A DNA stretch of 64,000 bases from Buxus sempervirens. Its lineage: Eukaryota > Streptophyta > Magnoliopsida > Buxales > Buxaceae. Each line of letters opens with the position of its first letter. Positions within the stretch are counted from its first letter, which is position 1. The notes below the pieces were generated by a model, which did not search any database, had not been told where the DNA came from, and saw only the letters and a program-made list of their open reading frames with translations. Positions 47,088 to 58,614 of the stretch are shown one piece after another. The translations under genes and the position numbers were made by a program. Location: NCBI GenBank assembly GCA_947561395.2, contig OX387190.1, forward strand, positions 23,430,858 through 23,494,857, read 5' to 3'.

Positions 47088-50000
47088 TGGATTGCCCTTT
47101 TCCTGAAGGTTTTAATGAACCTTCATCTTCAGGAAAAGCCTTTTTAGAAGGTTCTCAAAAAACCCAAAAAGATTTTTCAATTTTTTCTAGAAAATCTAAA
47201 GCTTTCAAAATGTTCCAGACTGCTTATGAACCATACACACAGACTGAATTAGAGCAAGTTGAATATGACTTCGACTTCGAGCTCGACTTCGACCTAATGG
47301 GGATCGAAGAGGAGATCGAGGCCGAAGACGATGACCTTCCAAGAGAAATATCATATCAATTGGAACGTCATGAAAAAGGTATTCAACCTAATATTGAAGA
47401 AACCATTTCCACAAACCTGGGAACCAAAGAGGACCCAAAAATTGTAAAGATTGGTGCATGCTTGTCTGAAATGCAGCGGAAGGAAATGTCCCAATTCTTG
47501 GCCGATTACAAAGACGTGTTCGCATGGTCTTATCGGGATATGCCAGGGTTGGATACAGACATGGTTGTACACAGGCTGCCAATCCTGCCAGGAGTAAAGC
47601 CTATTAAGCAGAAATTGAGAAGGCTGAAACCGGAATGGACTTTGAAAGTCAAAGATGAAGTAGTAAAGCAGTTTCAAGCCGGGTTTTTGGCAGTGTCCAC
47701 ATACCCTTATTGGCTAGCCAATATAGTCCCAGTTCCAAAGAAGGATGGAAAAGTCAGGATGTGTGTGGATTACAGGGACTTGAACAAGGCAAGCCCGAAG
47801 GATGATTTTCCATTGCCACACATCGACATCTTGGTTGATAATACGGCAGTGCACAGCTTGTTCTCTTTCATGGATGGCTTTTCCGGATACAACCAAATCA
47901 AAATGGCAAAGGAGGATTAAGAGAAAACCGCTTTCATCACTCCTTGGGGAACTTTTCACTACACAGTCATGCCTTTCGGATTGAAGAATGCCGGGGCAAC
48001 ATATCAGCGAGCCATGACGGCCCTTTTCCATGATATGATCCACAAAGAAATGGAAGTCTATGTGGATGATATGATCGTCAAATCATGTGAAGAGGAAGAC
48101 CACTTGATCAATCTAAAGAGGGTATTCGACCGTCTAAGGAAGTACAGCTTAAGGCTTAATCCAGCAAAGTGTGTCTTTGGAGCCACATCAGGGAAATTGT
48201 TAGGCTTCATTGTAAGCAGAAGAGGGATTGAGATAGACCCGTCTAAAGCCAAGGCAATCATTGAGATGCCATCTCCTAAAACTGAAAAGGAAGTTAGGGG
48301 CTTTCTGGGAAGAATTCAGTATATCAGCCGGTTCATAGCACAACTCACTGCTATTTGCGAGCCGATCTTTAAACTTCTAAGGAAGAATAACCCAACTATA
48401 TGGAATGAGGATTGCCAACAAGCATTCGACAAAATAAAGGATTATCTGTCAAATCCTCCTGTTCTAGTACCGCCAACTCCAGGAAAACCATTGATTCTGT
48501 ATCTATCAGTTTTAGAAACATCAATGGGATGTGTATTGGGGCAGCATGATGAAACAGGCAGAAAAGAAAAGGCTATCTACTATTTGAGCAAGAAGTTCAC
48601 AGATTATGAGACGAGATATTCGCCTTTGGAAAAGACTTGTTGTGCTTTGGTCTGGGCAACTCAGAGGCTTAGGCACTATTTCTTAAGCTATTCAACTTTG
48701 TTGATTTCCAGGATGGATCCGTTGAAATATCTGTTCGAAAAGCCGGCTTTAACTGGCAGAACAGCGAAGTGGCAGCTTTTGCTTTCAGAATTCGACCTAA
48801 CATATGTCACTCAGAAAGCAATTAAAGGTCAGGCAATTGCTGATCATCTAACTGAGCATCCATTGCCAGATTATCAACCTCTTAAAACGAATTTCCCTGA
48901 TGAGGCTATCTTATTTGCTGAAGAGGAAGAAAGTGAAGACTCCTGGCAGATGTTCTTTGATGGGGCTGCAAATATGAATGGAAATGGGATCGGCGCAGTA
49001 TTAGTAAAGCCAGATGGTTCACATATCCCAATCGCAGTGAAATTGAGGTTTTAGTGCACGAACAACATAGCAGAGTATGAGGCATGTATAATCGGATTAC
49101 AAGCTGCTCTAGACCATGATGTTCAAGAACTTGACGTATATGGAGATTCGAGTCTTATCATCTTCCAAACAACTGGGGAATGGAAAACCAAAGATCATAA
49201 ATTGATCCCATATCACCAATATTTGGAAGAAATAAGTACCAAATTTACTCGAATTTCTTTTAGCTATATGCCAAGGGCTAAGAATCAGTTTGCGGATGCC
49301 TTGGCGACATTGGCCTCAATGGTTAGTATTCCAGAAGGGGTAGACATACAACCACTTGAAATTGAAGTCAGAGACGAGCCAGCTTACTGTCTTGTTTTGG
49401 AAGGAGCGCAAGAAACAGAAATACCATGGTTCCAAGATATCAAGAATTTCTTGGATAATCGAAATTTTCCAGAAAGCGCTAGTCCCACTGAAAAAGAACA
49501 ATACAGAAGTTAGCAGGACAGTTCCTTCTAAGTGGTGGGCAGTTATATAAAAGATCTTACAATAATGTTCTACTCAGATGCGTCACCAAGGTTGAAGCAG
49601 AAAGGTTGATTGAAACAGTGCACGGGGGAGTCTGTGGGCCGCACATGAATGGACACATGCTCGCGAGGAAAATATTGCGATTGGGATATTATTGGTCTAC
49701 AATGGAGCACGATTGTTGCCTACATGTTAAGAGATGCCATTTGTGCCAAGTATATGCTGATAATAAGCATGCACCACCAAGTGAGCTGCACAGCATGACC
49801 TCTCCATGGCCTTTCTCTATGTGGGGTATTGATGTCATCGGGATGATTTCTCCTAAAGCGTCAAATGGACACCGGTTCATTCTAGTGGCCATCGATTATT
49901 TCACAAAGTGGGTTGAAGCTGCTTCGTACGCAAATATCACAGGAAACCATGTTCTTAAGTTTCTAAAGCACAACATAATTTGTCGCTATGGGTTGCCAAA

Positions 50001-50673
50001 AGCCATAGTTTCAGACAATGCTTCAAATATTAAGAACAAGGATATGAAGAAGATGTGTGAGCAGTTCCAGATAACTCATCACAAATCAGCCCCTTACAAG
50101 CCAAAGATGAATGGAGCAGTAGAAGCGGCAAATAAGAATATAAAGAAAATAATCCAGAAGATGGTGGTAAGCTATAGAGATTGGCACGAGATGTTACCAT
50201 TTGCTCTCCATGCTTACAGAACCTCGATTCGAACTTCTACTGGGGCAACGCCGTATTCCTTGGTTTATGGAATAGAGGCAGTCTTACCTGTTGAGGTAGA
50301 AATCCCTTCATTAAGAGTGCTTATGGAAACAGAGCTTGAAGAGGCTGAATGGGTTCAGTCTAGATATGAGCAACTTAATCTGATAGAAGAAAAGCGGTTG
50401 AATGCGCTTTGCCATGGTCAACTGTATCAGAGGAGAATGGCCAGAGCCTACAACAAGAAAGTGAAGCCCAGAGCTTTCCAAGTGGGTAATTTACTCTTAA
50501 AGAAGATATTACCATTTCTGGAAGACCCTCGTGGAAAGTTTAAGCCAAATTGGGAGGGACCTTATGTAGTGAAGAAGGTCTTGTCAGGAGGCGCTCTTAT
50601 CTTGACAGAAATGGATGGGGCAGATTTTCCTGAGCCAATCAACTCCGATGCGGTCAAACAATATTTCCCTTGA
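47079..50673 (+). pseudogene. E2 pol: reverse transcriptase, two RNase H domains, integrase
   Basis: It copies element RNA into DNA and inserts it. Reverse transcriptase: VDYRDLNKASPKDDFPLPHID, FMDGFSGYNQI, PFGLKNAGA and catalytic YVDD near 48059-48070. First RNase H: LYLSVLETSMGCVLGQHDE to QRLRHYFLSYS. Second RNase H: MFFDGAANMNGNGIG, EYEACIIGL, YGDSSLII, FADALATLASM. Integrase: CHLCQ finger, WGIDVIGM, VSDNASNI, NGAVEAANKN, then a C-terminal chromo-less tail with NWEGPYVVKKVLSGGA. Breaks: TAA at 47918-47920 and TAG at 49052-49054, both where E1 shows glutamine, and a one-base loss near 49495. The rest is open, and the lesions look recent. Confidence 0.93.
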
Positions 50674-51724
50674 AGGAATATCACAAAGAAATGATCCGAG
50701 GCCATTTTTCTTCATCCCTCACAAATTTTAATATCCCTATATTAAACCAAGTTGAGCCTGTTCGTGTTTTAAAGAACCCAAACTGGAGCTTACAGTCGCG
50801 ACGGGGGCAGGGTTAATAGAAAAAAACACAAAAAGGAAAATAGCAAAGAAAGGCCAAATACAAAGAAAAGGAAAAAAGGCCAATATTGGGAATGGGGGGT
50901 CACATCCATTATGACTGTAAGCCCAGCTGTCCCATTTTCAAAATGTTAAAATTTTGAGCCTATAATAACCTTCCTTCATAAACTCAACCCAGCCTTCATT
51001 TCGTCCTATCGATCAAGTCCTCGGTGATCTGGGTGTATTCCTTCAAGCTCGGGATGTTAAAAGGGCAATGACGGAATAAATAAGCCGGTCCTAGTGAAAA
51101 CCGTAACAGGCACTAGGGGCAATATTGGCAGAAAGAAGGCAAAAGAAAAAGGAATAAAAGAAAAGAAAGAAACAAGGAAAAGGTCACCAACCGCACTTGG
51201 GATACAGATTGAACTAAACCGCCTTTTTTCTACGGTTTTGGCAGAAGGGCTGTGCAACCGCTTATTGAAGACGGTTTTGGCTAAACCGTTCTGAATGCAC
51301 GGTTTTGTGCAACAGAATTGAATTGAGCAGATTTTCTGCACAGGACTGAACCAGTAGGCTGGGGCAGGCCCCCTGGAAGTGGGAAAGAAACTTGGGGATG
51401 AGTCTAAGGGTTCCAAGGGGGACGGATTGGCTTCCTCCTCATTAACTGAAATACCCTTTTTTGCCCAACTTACTTCAATTCATCCAACTATATGGGATTA
51501 AAGCATCATGGACCAATTTACAATAAAAACACACAAAAATGAAAATTATATTTTGGCCAATGATGAGAAATCAGTGACTTTTCATTAAAACTGTAAGTTT
51601 TTACAAGCATATGAGAGTTCTGAGGCCAATAGTATAAAAACCTATTTTGTATTCTCTATCTTTCCACTAGTGGAGTTTCTCTTTGTACAGGGGTGTAAAA
51701 AAGAAAAAAATACAATAAAAGGGG
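50674..51724. other. E2 spacer between convergent pol and antisense gene
   Basis: No gene. It contains an A/G-rich stretch with 'aaaagg' repeats (50818-50880), palindrome cluster C (51189-51304) and matches to the E1 spacer at 20364-21339. Confidence 0.65.
51189..51304. repeat. Palindrome cluster C of E2 (four units)
   Basis: Units start at 51189 (degenerate), 51217, 51256 and 51284, with arms AACCG(C/T) and ACGGTT. It lies between the 3' ends of pol and the antisense DUF7745-like gene. Confidence 0.88.
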
Positions 51725-53377
51725 CTAATCTCTATCCCCTAGCCTTTCCTCAAGCTCTCTGATCCGAGCCGCCTGAACCGCCACAAGCCTTTCAGCCCCC
51801 TCTGCATCTGGGTCACTGAGGAATGAGATGACGTCATCTGAGAGGGTCTGCCTAGTCCTCATATCTCGGAGCCTGGCCATCGTTTCATCATGCCTGCGCC
51901 ATGCAGCTCTCACCTCGAAGCGACGGGCCTGTATCTGCTCTGATAACCGTCTCTCCAGATCTTCCTTCTCCAATCTCAAGGTTCGGGCCTCCTCCACCCA
52001 TATGAGCTGAAGCCGCCTATGAGAAGCCCGCTCGGTCTCTAAGAGGTCCTCATAGGTAGGACACGGGATAGCAGGGGAATCCACCGGTATGGAAGCGCAG
52101 CTCTGCACCTGCTCTGTAATCCAGAAGATATAGTCCTTCTCATGCAATTTGGAGAAGACAGGACCTCTCAAGAAGCAGGCCTGCGACCATTCCTTCAATA
52201 ACCGGAAGCATAGGCCCATGGTGGCTGGTGTGAGGGGACCAATGAGTTCTTCATATCCATGAGGTACCAAAATCCCTTGAGACTCCTCTCCAAACTGCCG
52301 GATGACTCTCAAAGGCAAGTAGAGCAAGGCAGACCTCAAGCCCATGAGCACAGCGAAATTCTGATCGGAGAAGCTGATCACTGTCTCGACAGAAGGCTGA
52401 TAAGCACCAGGCCATCTCAGCTGGTCGTCCTGAAGCGTCCCCAAGAAAGCAAACCATCCCTGTTTGCCGCCATGTATATTGGGACACCCCCTGTTGCTCA
52501 TCAAAACAGGAATATTTAGCCGAGGGAAGAAGCGGCGGGTGATCTCTTCAACTTGACTCAGGTGGTCAAGTAGCCAGAGCTGCAAATAAAAGGGAAGCAT
52601 TTCTATCTTAGAAAATCTCAATTTTGCAATAAAAGTTATAATTCAAGAAAGAGGGTCAGATTTTACCTGAAGTATAGGGGCGCAGGCAAGGAAACTTTTC
52701 TGCTTCCGGTGATAGCAGTCAGTCAGGGCCTGGTATATTTCAGCCAGGATCATAGGGGCGAGCCTTTCAAGCTCCCTAACTTGGCAAATGACTGAAATGA
52801 GGGATAAATCAACCTCGCTATCACCTCGGGGGAATAAAAGTTGATTGACCACTATCAAGGTCAAAGCATTGAACCAAGCCGACTGGTTGGAGCTATTTAG
52901 CAGCTTCTCAGTCAAAAATGACTTGGATAGGGTCAATAAGGCGTCGGCTTCCCCTAACTCTTTCTTGTTAATCCCTAAAAAGGTGGAGGCTTCCTTTTTG
53001 AAGCTCGGTTTGAGAGGTGGGTTGACAACTTTCTTAGAGAACCTAAGGTTGAGAATGGTTTCAACCTCCTCGACTGTAGGGGTCATCTCTTTTTCCCCAA
53101 ACCTGAAGAGGTTCAATTGAGGCTCCCAATGCCCAATTAGTGCCTCTATGATTTCCCATTTTAGAGGAACCTTTGGGATTGAGAGGAGGTGGCCTAGATT
53201 GGCAGAGGCCCAATCCATCTCATCTTGAGGGGTCATTGAGGAGACCCACCTCTCATAAAATGTATCTACAATGGCATACCTAGTCAAATTAGGAGGTTTG
53301 GACCTAATTTTTGGTCTAGGTGCTGGTATTTCAGGTACGGAAGATGAAGAAGGCACAGAAGCTGAACCAGAAGCCAT
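51725..53377 (-). CDS. Antisense DUF7745-like gene of E2, two exons, intact (521 aa)
   Basis: Exon 1 is 53377-52667 and exon 2 is 52579-51725. The 87-bp intron has a CAG|GTAAAA donor and TTTGCAG acceptor, phase 0. No stop interrupts 521 codons. The N-terminus is Ser/Pro-rich (MASGSASVPSSSSVPEIP). The first domain shows RYAIVDTFYERW and LFRFGEKEMTPTVEEVETIL, the pattern of plant DUF7745 / plant-mobile-domain-related proteins. Exon 2 has LMSNRGC, GGKQGWFAFLGTLQDDQ and FSDQNFAVLMGL; the C-terminal third is a predicted coiled coil ending ELEERLGDRD. It runs antisense to gag-pol, so its intron survives retrotransposition. Function is unknown. An inferred promoter with palindrome cluster D lies 130-250 bp upstream. 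Confidence 0.85.
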
Positions 53378-53508
53378 TGATGGGCAAAAGTGGATTAAAG
53401 GCAGCTAGGAGAGAGAAAATCGCCGAAACAGGGGGTTTCTGACCTAAGCAATACGTCAAAATGACGTCCTGCCCGCAATTCGCGGCTTTAAAATAACCTA
53501 AGGGCAAA

Positions 53509-53626
53509 AACCGCATACACAGAACGGTTATGCCTGAACCGCACTTAATATGCGGTTGCATTCCCGCAAGGTTTAAAAACCGCGGAATAAGTACGGTTCT
53601 TGTATAACCGCCCTGAATGTACGGTT
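53509..53626. repeat. Palindrome cluster D of E2 (four units)
   Basis: Units start at 53509, 53537, 53578 and 53606. The second is perfect: AACCGCA, CTTAATA, TGCGGTT. The cluster is 130-250 bp upstream of the DUF7745-like start codon (53377, minus strand). Confidence 0.93.
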
Positions 53627-53857
53627 TTTGCACAAAAAGGGTTTTTTTCTTCTTTCTTTTAATAAGTCATGTTCCCAGAAAACCTGTTACCTGTATAACA
53701 GTTATAACATGACAGACATCCACAAATAAACAAAAAAATCTACAAAAAAGAAACAAAACCAAATAATCTTCTCTTTTTATATATAACTGAAAGTGGATAC
53801 AGCATGTTTATATACAATTGTCAAATAAATCCTAAATCTAGACCTATCTCCTACAGG

Positions 53858-56671
53858 TCAATCCCTATCGCCTCTACCCCGCCGACGCTGCCGGATGAAA
53901 AAGTGGTCGGAAAAGCGCTGGCTAGCGGGAGAAGAAGGCTCACCAAGCAAGGATGGACCAACAGGAGGCACCGGGTCTACAAGAGGCGCAGGATCAGTAG
54001 AAGAGGCTGAGGCTGAAGCTGGATCATCCCGGGTCAGGTCCATGAAGCAGGAGACTGAAGTGTCCGCAGCCAAAGGAACCAGCTCCAGAACCCGAGAGTC
54101 CTCGACAGGAGGAGATGGATCTGCTACGCCGGGAACATCCTCCTCTCTCGTAGGCTCGGCCACCTCTGGATCTGCTACGCCGGGAACATCCTCCTCTCTC
54201 GTAGGCTCGGCCGCCTCATGAACCGCGGGAACCTCCAAGTCACCCTCCGCTGTCTCAGGAGCAGTCTCTGGCTCAGATGCAGGAGCGGTCTCAGATACAG
54301 GTGCAGCCTCGGGCATCTCGGCCGACTCATGAACTACACCAACAGAGGTAGCCTCGGCCGCCACCTCAGTCTCTCTCTCTCGGGAATCTCCACAGCTCCT
54401 AAAGAGAAGGACCAAGTGCGAGAACTGGATGGTGAAGGCACCACATCCTCCTGGAAGACAAAGACAGACTGATCAGAAGCAGGAAAGATAAAGGAAAAAA
54501 ATGCAAGAAACTGAAGAAGACAGACCTGAGCTCCTGAAGGCCCAGCCTGGCCCTGGGCACTGGCCAACTGGGCCCGCAAGTCAGCAATGAGAGCGGCTTG
54601 CCCAGTGATGATGACGTCGCTCTCAGCAATGGCGGCGTCTCTCTCAGCCAGCTGGCGCTCCAGATCCGCATATCGAGCCCGGACCTCCTCTAGCTGTGCC
54701 TCCTGAAATAAGATAAGAAGAGAAAAGATATCAGTAAATAAGAAAGAAAGACTAGAAGAATTTACAAGAAAAGGAGGTTCATACCGTGGTGTCATAGAGG
54801 CGGATCACTACCCCTCCTATCTCAGTAACTCCACCTCGAACGGGCATGGGCTGCATCAGACAACCCACTGAGACCTGCCCGAACCAGGTATCATAGTCAC
54901 CATCGACTAGAAGGCCATCTCCTGCCTCCCACTCGCCAAAATGGGCAGGGTCGAATGGACCAGAAGGGGTGAAAGGTGCTGTAGCTGGAGGAGCCATTGG
55001 GATCCGGGGCTCGCCAGTATGCTGGAAGAAGAAGCGCTCCCCGAGGTACCATATACTACCCAACTGCCCAATAAAGAATGGGTACCTCTGTCGTCGCTGA
55101 TCCAGGGCGAAAGCGGCGTCCACAAAAGGCTGAAAAGCCAACTCGTCATGCAGGCCGTCAAGACGGGGAACAGATAACTGAGGGTAAACAAAGAAGAATA
55201 TCAGAATCTGATAAAAGGGAGAAAAGGAAATGAGGAAAAGAGAGATGGAGAAAGTGCTTACCTCTCCCCTGAAGGTCCTGTCCAGGTGAGCCCTGGCCGA
55301 CCTAGGGAGACTCTTCTCTGAGTCACGCCTAGTCTGATTCCACCGACGGGCCAAGGGAAATGTCCCCTCAGACAAGGTGGAGGTAGGGCGGAAATGGGCC
55401 ACATAGACCCGAGCAAAGAACTGAAAAAGAAAAAAAAAAGAAGAGAAGAAAAAAAAAGGAAAGAAAAGAAAAAAAAAAGAGGTTAAGCAAAGAGAAGAAA
55501 AAAAAAAGAAGAAGAAAGAAAAAAAAAAGAAAGAAAGTCGTTTATACCTGCAGAAAGGGCCAGAAAAATCTGCAACCCACTCCGGCTCCCCTGGGAGAGG
55601 ACAGGCCAGAAACCACTAGTTGAAGGCCCGCTAGCAGGGTGCCATAGACAAGCTGACCCCACGCGTAGTCCCTCGCTCGGTGCAGATCCCGGAGAAGACT
55701 CAAGAAATGGGGGCTGACGGAAGTAGTATCCTCCAAGCAGAAGCAGGAGCCCATCATCAGAAGGAAAAGAAACCGGAAAGCTATCGGGAAACTGGGATGC
55801 TCCGCTGCTAGGGTACTGAAGCCCCTCTCCAAACATGCCTCCCTCAACCATGTCCGGGAAATACGAGTAATCCTGCTCCGGTCCCACGCCTCCACTGGCA
55901 TCTCGTCATATCCCAACAGCTCGGCAATCTCCAAGTCCGCCGGCCGATCCATCTCAGTGATGACATCTCCAGTCATCCTGATCCCAGTAATAAGAGCGAA
56001 GTCGGAGGGGTGAATGCCTATCTCCACATCAGGCAAATGGAAGCTCAGGGTCTCCGGGAAAAAACGCTCCAACAAAGCCAAGATCAAAGGCCGATCCTGA
56101 CGAACGCCGGTGATGGTGATGAAGGGGCCAAATCCAAAACGGCCCATCTCTCGGCGCAGAGAGGTCGAGCAGGCAGCTACAACATCGGCAAAAAGGGCCC
56201 AGCTCCCTCGGAAATGAGAAGAAGGATATCTAAGAGGGATGTCTGCCCTGACGCCTGCCGAAGGATGCGTCGTCAAACTATGAAGGAGAGGGGTGTCCTG
56301 GATCTGATCTGCTATCTCTGCAGGAATGGCGACACGAGTCGCCCGGGCCCCTGCCCTACCTCTACGACGAGCTCCCCTACGCTCACGGACCTCACCAGCA
56401 GGCTAGAAAGGCGAATAAGAAGGGTTTAAGTTGAATGTGATAAAAGAAAGGCCGGATTTTAAAAAGGGAAAGGGAATACCTCTGGGATCGACTACAGCGA
56501 ATCCCCAGACGCTCCAGAGTCTGAATCTGAGAGCTCCAGACCACTAGGAGAAGAAGGCTCAGGGTCCGGCTCGGCCCTAGAAGAAGAGGCCACATCGGCC
56601 GGGTCCCTCCGAACCCTCGAAGACGAAGGCTCATCTGCGGGACCCCGGGAAGCTCGACGTGTACGAGCCAT
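53858..56671 (-). pseudogene. Antisense plant-mobile-domain-like gene of E2, six exons
   Basis: Exons: 56671-56480, 56402-55548, 55420-55262, 55177-54785, 54702-54526, 54450-53858. All five introns (75-127 bp) are GT-AG and phase 0. Exon 1 is Ser/Arg-rich. Exon 2 holds the plant mobile domain pattern: FFPETLSFHLPDVEIGIHPSD, ALITGI, then FLFLLMMGSCFCLED, LLRDLHRARDYAWGQLVYGTL and FFWPFLQ. Exon 4 has WYLGERFFFQHTGEP; exon 5 is a coiled coil (LEEVRARYADLERQLAERD). The last exon encodes an acidic Pro/Glu-rich tail ending RGRGDRD. Two lesions: TAG at 56492-56494 in exon 1, and a frame change inside the last exon near 54400-54450. Plant mobile domain proteins act in transcription silencing and genome defence. 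The role here is unknown. Confidence 0.8.
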
Positions 56672-58140
56672 CTACAGGACCAATTACAGGGAGAAATTCA
56701 TTATGCTTATTCATTTAAATAAAACCATGATATTTTCTTACATGTCTTCTTTAATTTTTCTTTTCTCTAAATTAATCTAATTCGTTTGGTTTGCAGAAAA
56801 ATGGAGATTGCAGAAGACACTGCAAAAAAATTCTCAACCAAACCATGATCTGGCTATTCTACTCTTCAAAATCTTTGTTCTTTTAGAAGTTTTATTGTCA
56901 TTATTATTCATATAAGACTTATATGCAAGAATGTGAAGGTTCCTGTATACTTATCTTATACGATAAAATGAAAAAGAAAAGGGTGCATTAAGGGTTAGCT
57001 TTTCTGGGAAATCTGTATCCCGGTTTGACATTTTAAGAGGTCTAACCATCTAATCCTATTTTCAGGGCATCCAAGGCAGGCTCAAGTTAACAAGGAAAAT
57101 ACCCGGCAAAGCCAGGCAAATTGTTCAAGCCTAGCTAAAATTATCAAGTCAAGCCCAAGCAAGCATATCAAATCAACAGGTTCACAAGGAAAGGCGATTC
57201 AGGATCACTAAGTTCCTAACAAGCATCCGGGTGTTCAACTCAAATTAATGTTTCTGGTGCTAATAAGGTGTCAGCATCAATTGGATCCAAAGCCAATCAA
57301 TGCCAGCATGCAAGTAAACCAAGAACGGACATCTGTGCCACTATCCCCAAATAGCAAAGATCACACCTTTCCAGGTGGAACATCAACCAAGAAAAATCAG
57401 ATTCATGACAACATGCACAGATACAGAAGTTGGAAATATCAAACAGCATTGGCCTTCAAAAGAATTGCAGAATGTTATGGCAAAATTCAGATAAACCTAT
57501 GCTGTCCACAAGCACAGAAATTGGGAGGTCTCTCAATCAGGAGCAAAGAACCCAAACCATACCAGAAATCTGAGCAGTACAAATCATGGTTGGGTTCAGA
57601 TCAATTTTTACATTGGGCACATGCAAGATTGGGGATTTTCTCCCATCAGCAAATAAGCAGCCAATACAGTCAATCAAGGACAAAGAATCAAAATCATGCC
57701 TCAAACAAGTTCATTCAATCAGCAAATATATGCATGGATTTTCGGATTGAGAATATTCATGAGAAATCCAGATTCGGCCACCTACCTGCTTCGGCCGAAA
57801 ATGTAAGAAAGATAGAGGATTCAACCTCACCGGAGCTCCAGAAGAGAATGGCTGAACGATTGGCGAACTCAGAAAATCCTCAATCGATGAGGAAGCTGAG
57901 GCTAGGTCGTGGTAGGATGGAAAGAGCTTGCCGGAATCCACCAACACAAGAGGTTGTTGATCACGGCTCACAACCGAAGTCGCCGGAGAGAATAGAGTTC
58001 ACCGGAAAAGATGAAGCCGCCGGAGGAAGAGTAATCTCACCGGAGAAAGAAGAGATGAAAGCCGGAGAGAAAGCACGGTCGCCAGAGAAGAGGAACAGCA
58101 CCAGAGTTCTAGGGTTTTCGCGAACGAAATGAAGCCAGGC
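56672..58140 (-). other. Inferred 5' UTR intron and leader exon of the antisense gene
   Basis: Exon 1 is preceded directly by an acceptor-like CTGTAG at its ATG. A donor AAGCAG|GTAGGT at 57786 would end a leader exon reaching about 58140, which on the minus strand is CT-rich with CTTTCTCCGG-like repeats and AACCCTAG, typical of plant 5' UTRs. An open frame on the plus strand (57248-58132) covers the same DNA but looks like compositional bias, so I do not call it a gene. The leader exon is inferred, not seen in transcripts. Confidence 0.45.
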
Positions 58141-58173
58141 GCGGTCGCGGCCTCGGTTATATGAAACCTAGAA

Positions 58174-58272
58174 AACCGCACACACAGATCGGTTGGTATT
58201 AATATTGTTGAAAACCGCACATACAGCACGGTTGAAATTGAAAATGCTAAAAACCGCATGTCCAGTACGGTT
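58174..58272. repeat. Palindrome cluster E of E2 (three units)
   Basis: Units start at 58174, 58213 and 58252, spaced exactly 39 bp, the same period as in the E1 LTR. Arms AACCGCA and (T/A)CGGTT. They lie just upstream of the inferred antisense leader exon (minus strand). Confidence 0.92.
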
Positions 58273-58597
58273 GGCACCCAAAAATGAATTTTCAAAACTT
58301 TTTTCAATCTCTCTCAAAGGATCTATGTCCAGGGCAGTTGTGAATTGCAAGAACCACCATCCTATCAACTTTTGCTTTTAAAATTTGCTCAAATCTCACT
58401 TCATAGCCACGAGTGCTCCGTGAGAGGCGAGGAGAGGATTTGACCCTTAAGGTTAGGGACTTTTCATCAAATCCTTTAAACAAATTCTTTTTCAAAAACC
58501 ATATTGGAGTTCTTGCAGCTCATAATCGAATGGACATGATCCTGAGAGGTGCAATTTGCGGGTCTTTTGCTCTCCGCTGTCAATTGATTCCAATTCC

Positions 58598-58614
58598 AGC
58601 GAAGAGGGGGCAGT
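58598..58614 (+). promoter_or_regulatory. E2 polypurine tract
   Basis: AGCGAAGAGGGGGCAGT directly before the 3' LTR, matching the E1 tract in sequence and position. Confidence 0.88.

Noticed and set aside
57248..58132. 294-codon open frame on the plus strand near the E2 3' end
   Set aside because: It has no family resemblance and its Ser-Pro-Glu-Lys repeats mirror a CT-rich minus-strand leader with CCGG words. It is better explained by composition opposite an antisense 5' UTR.
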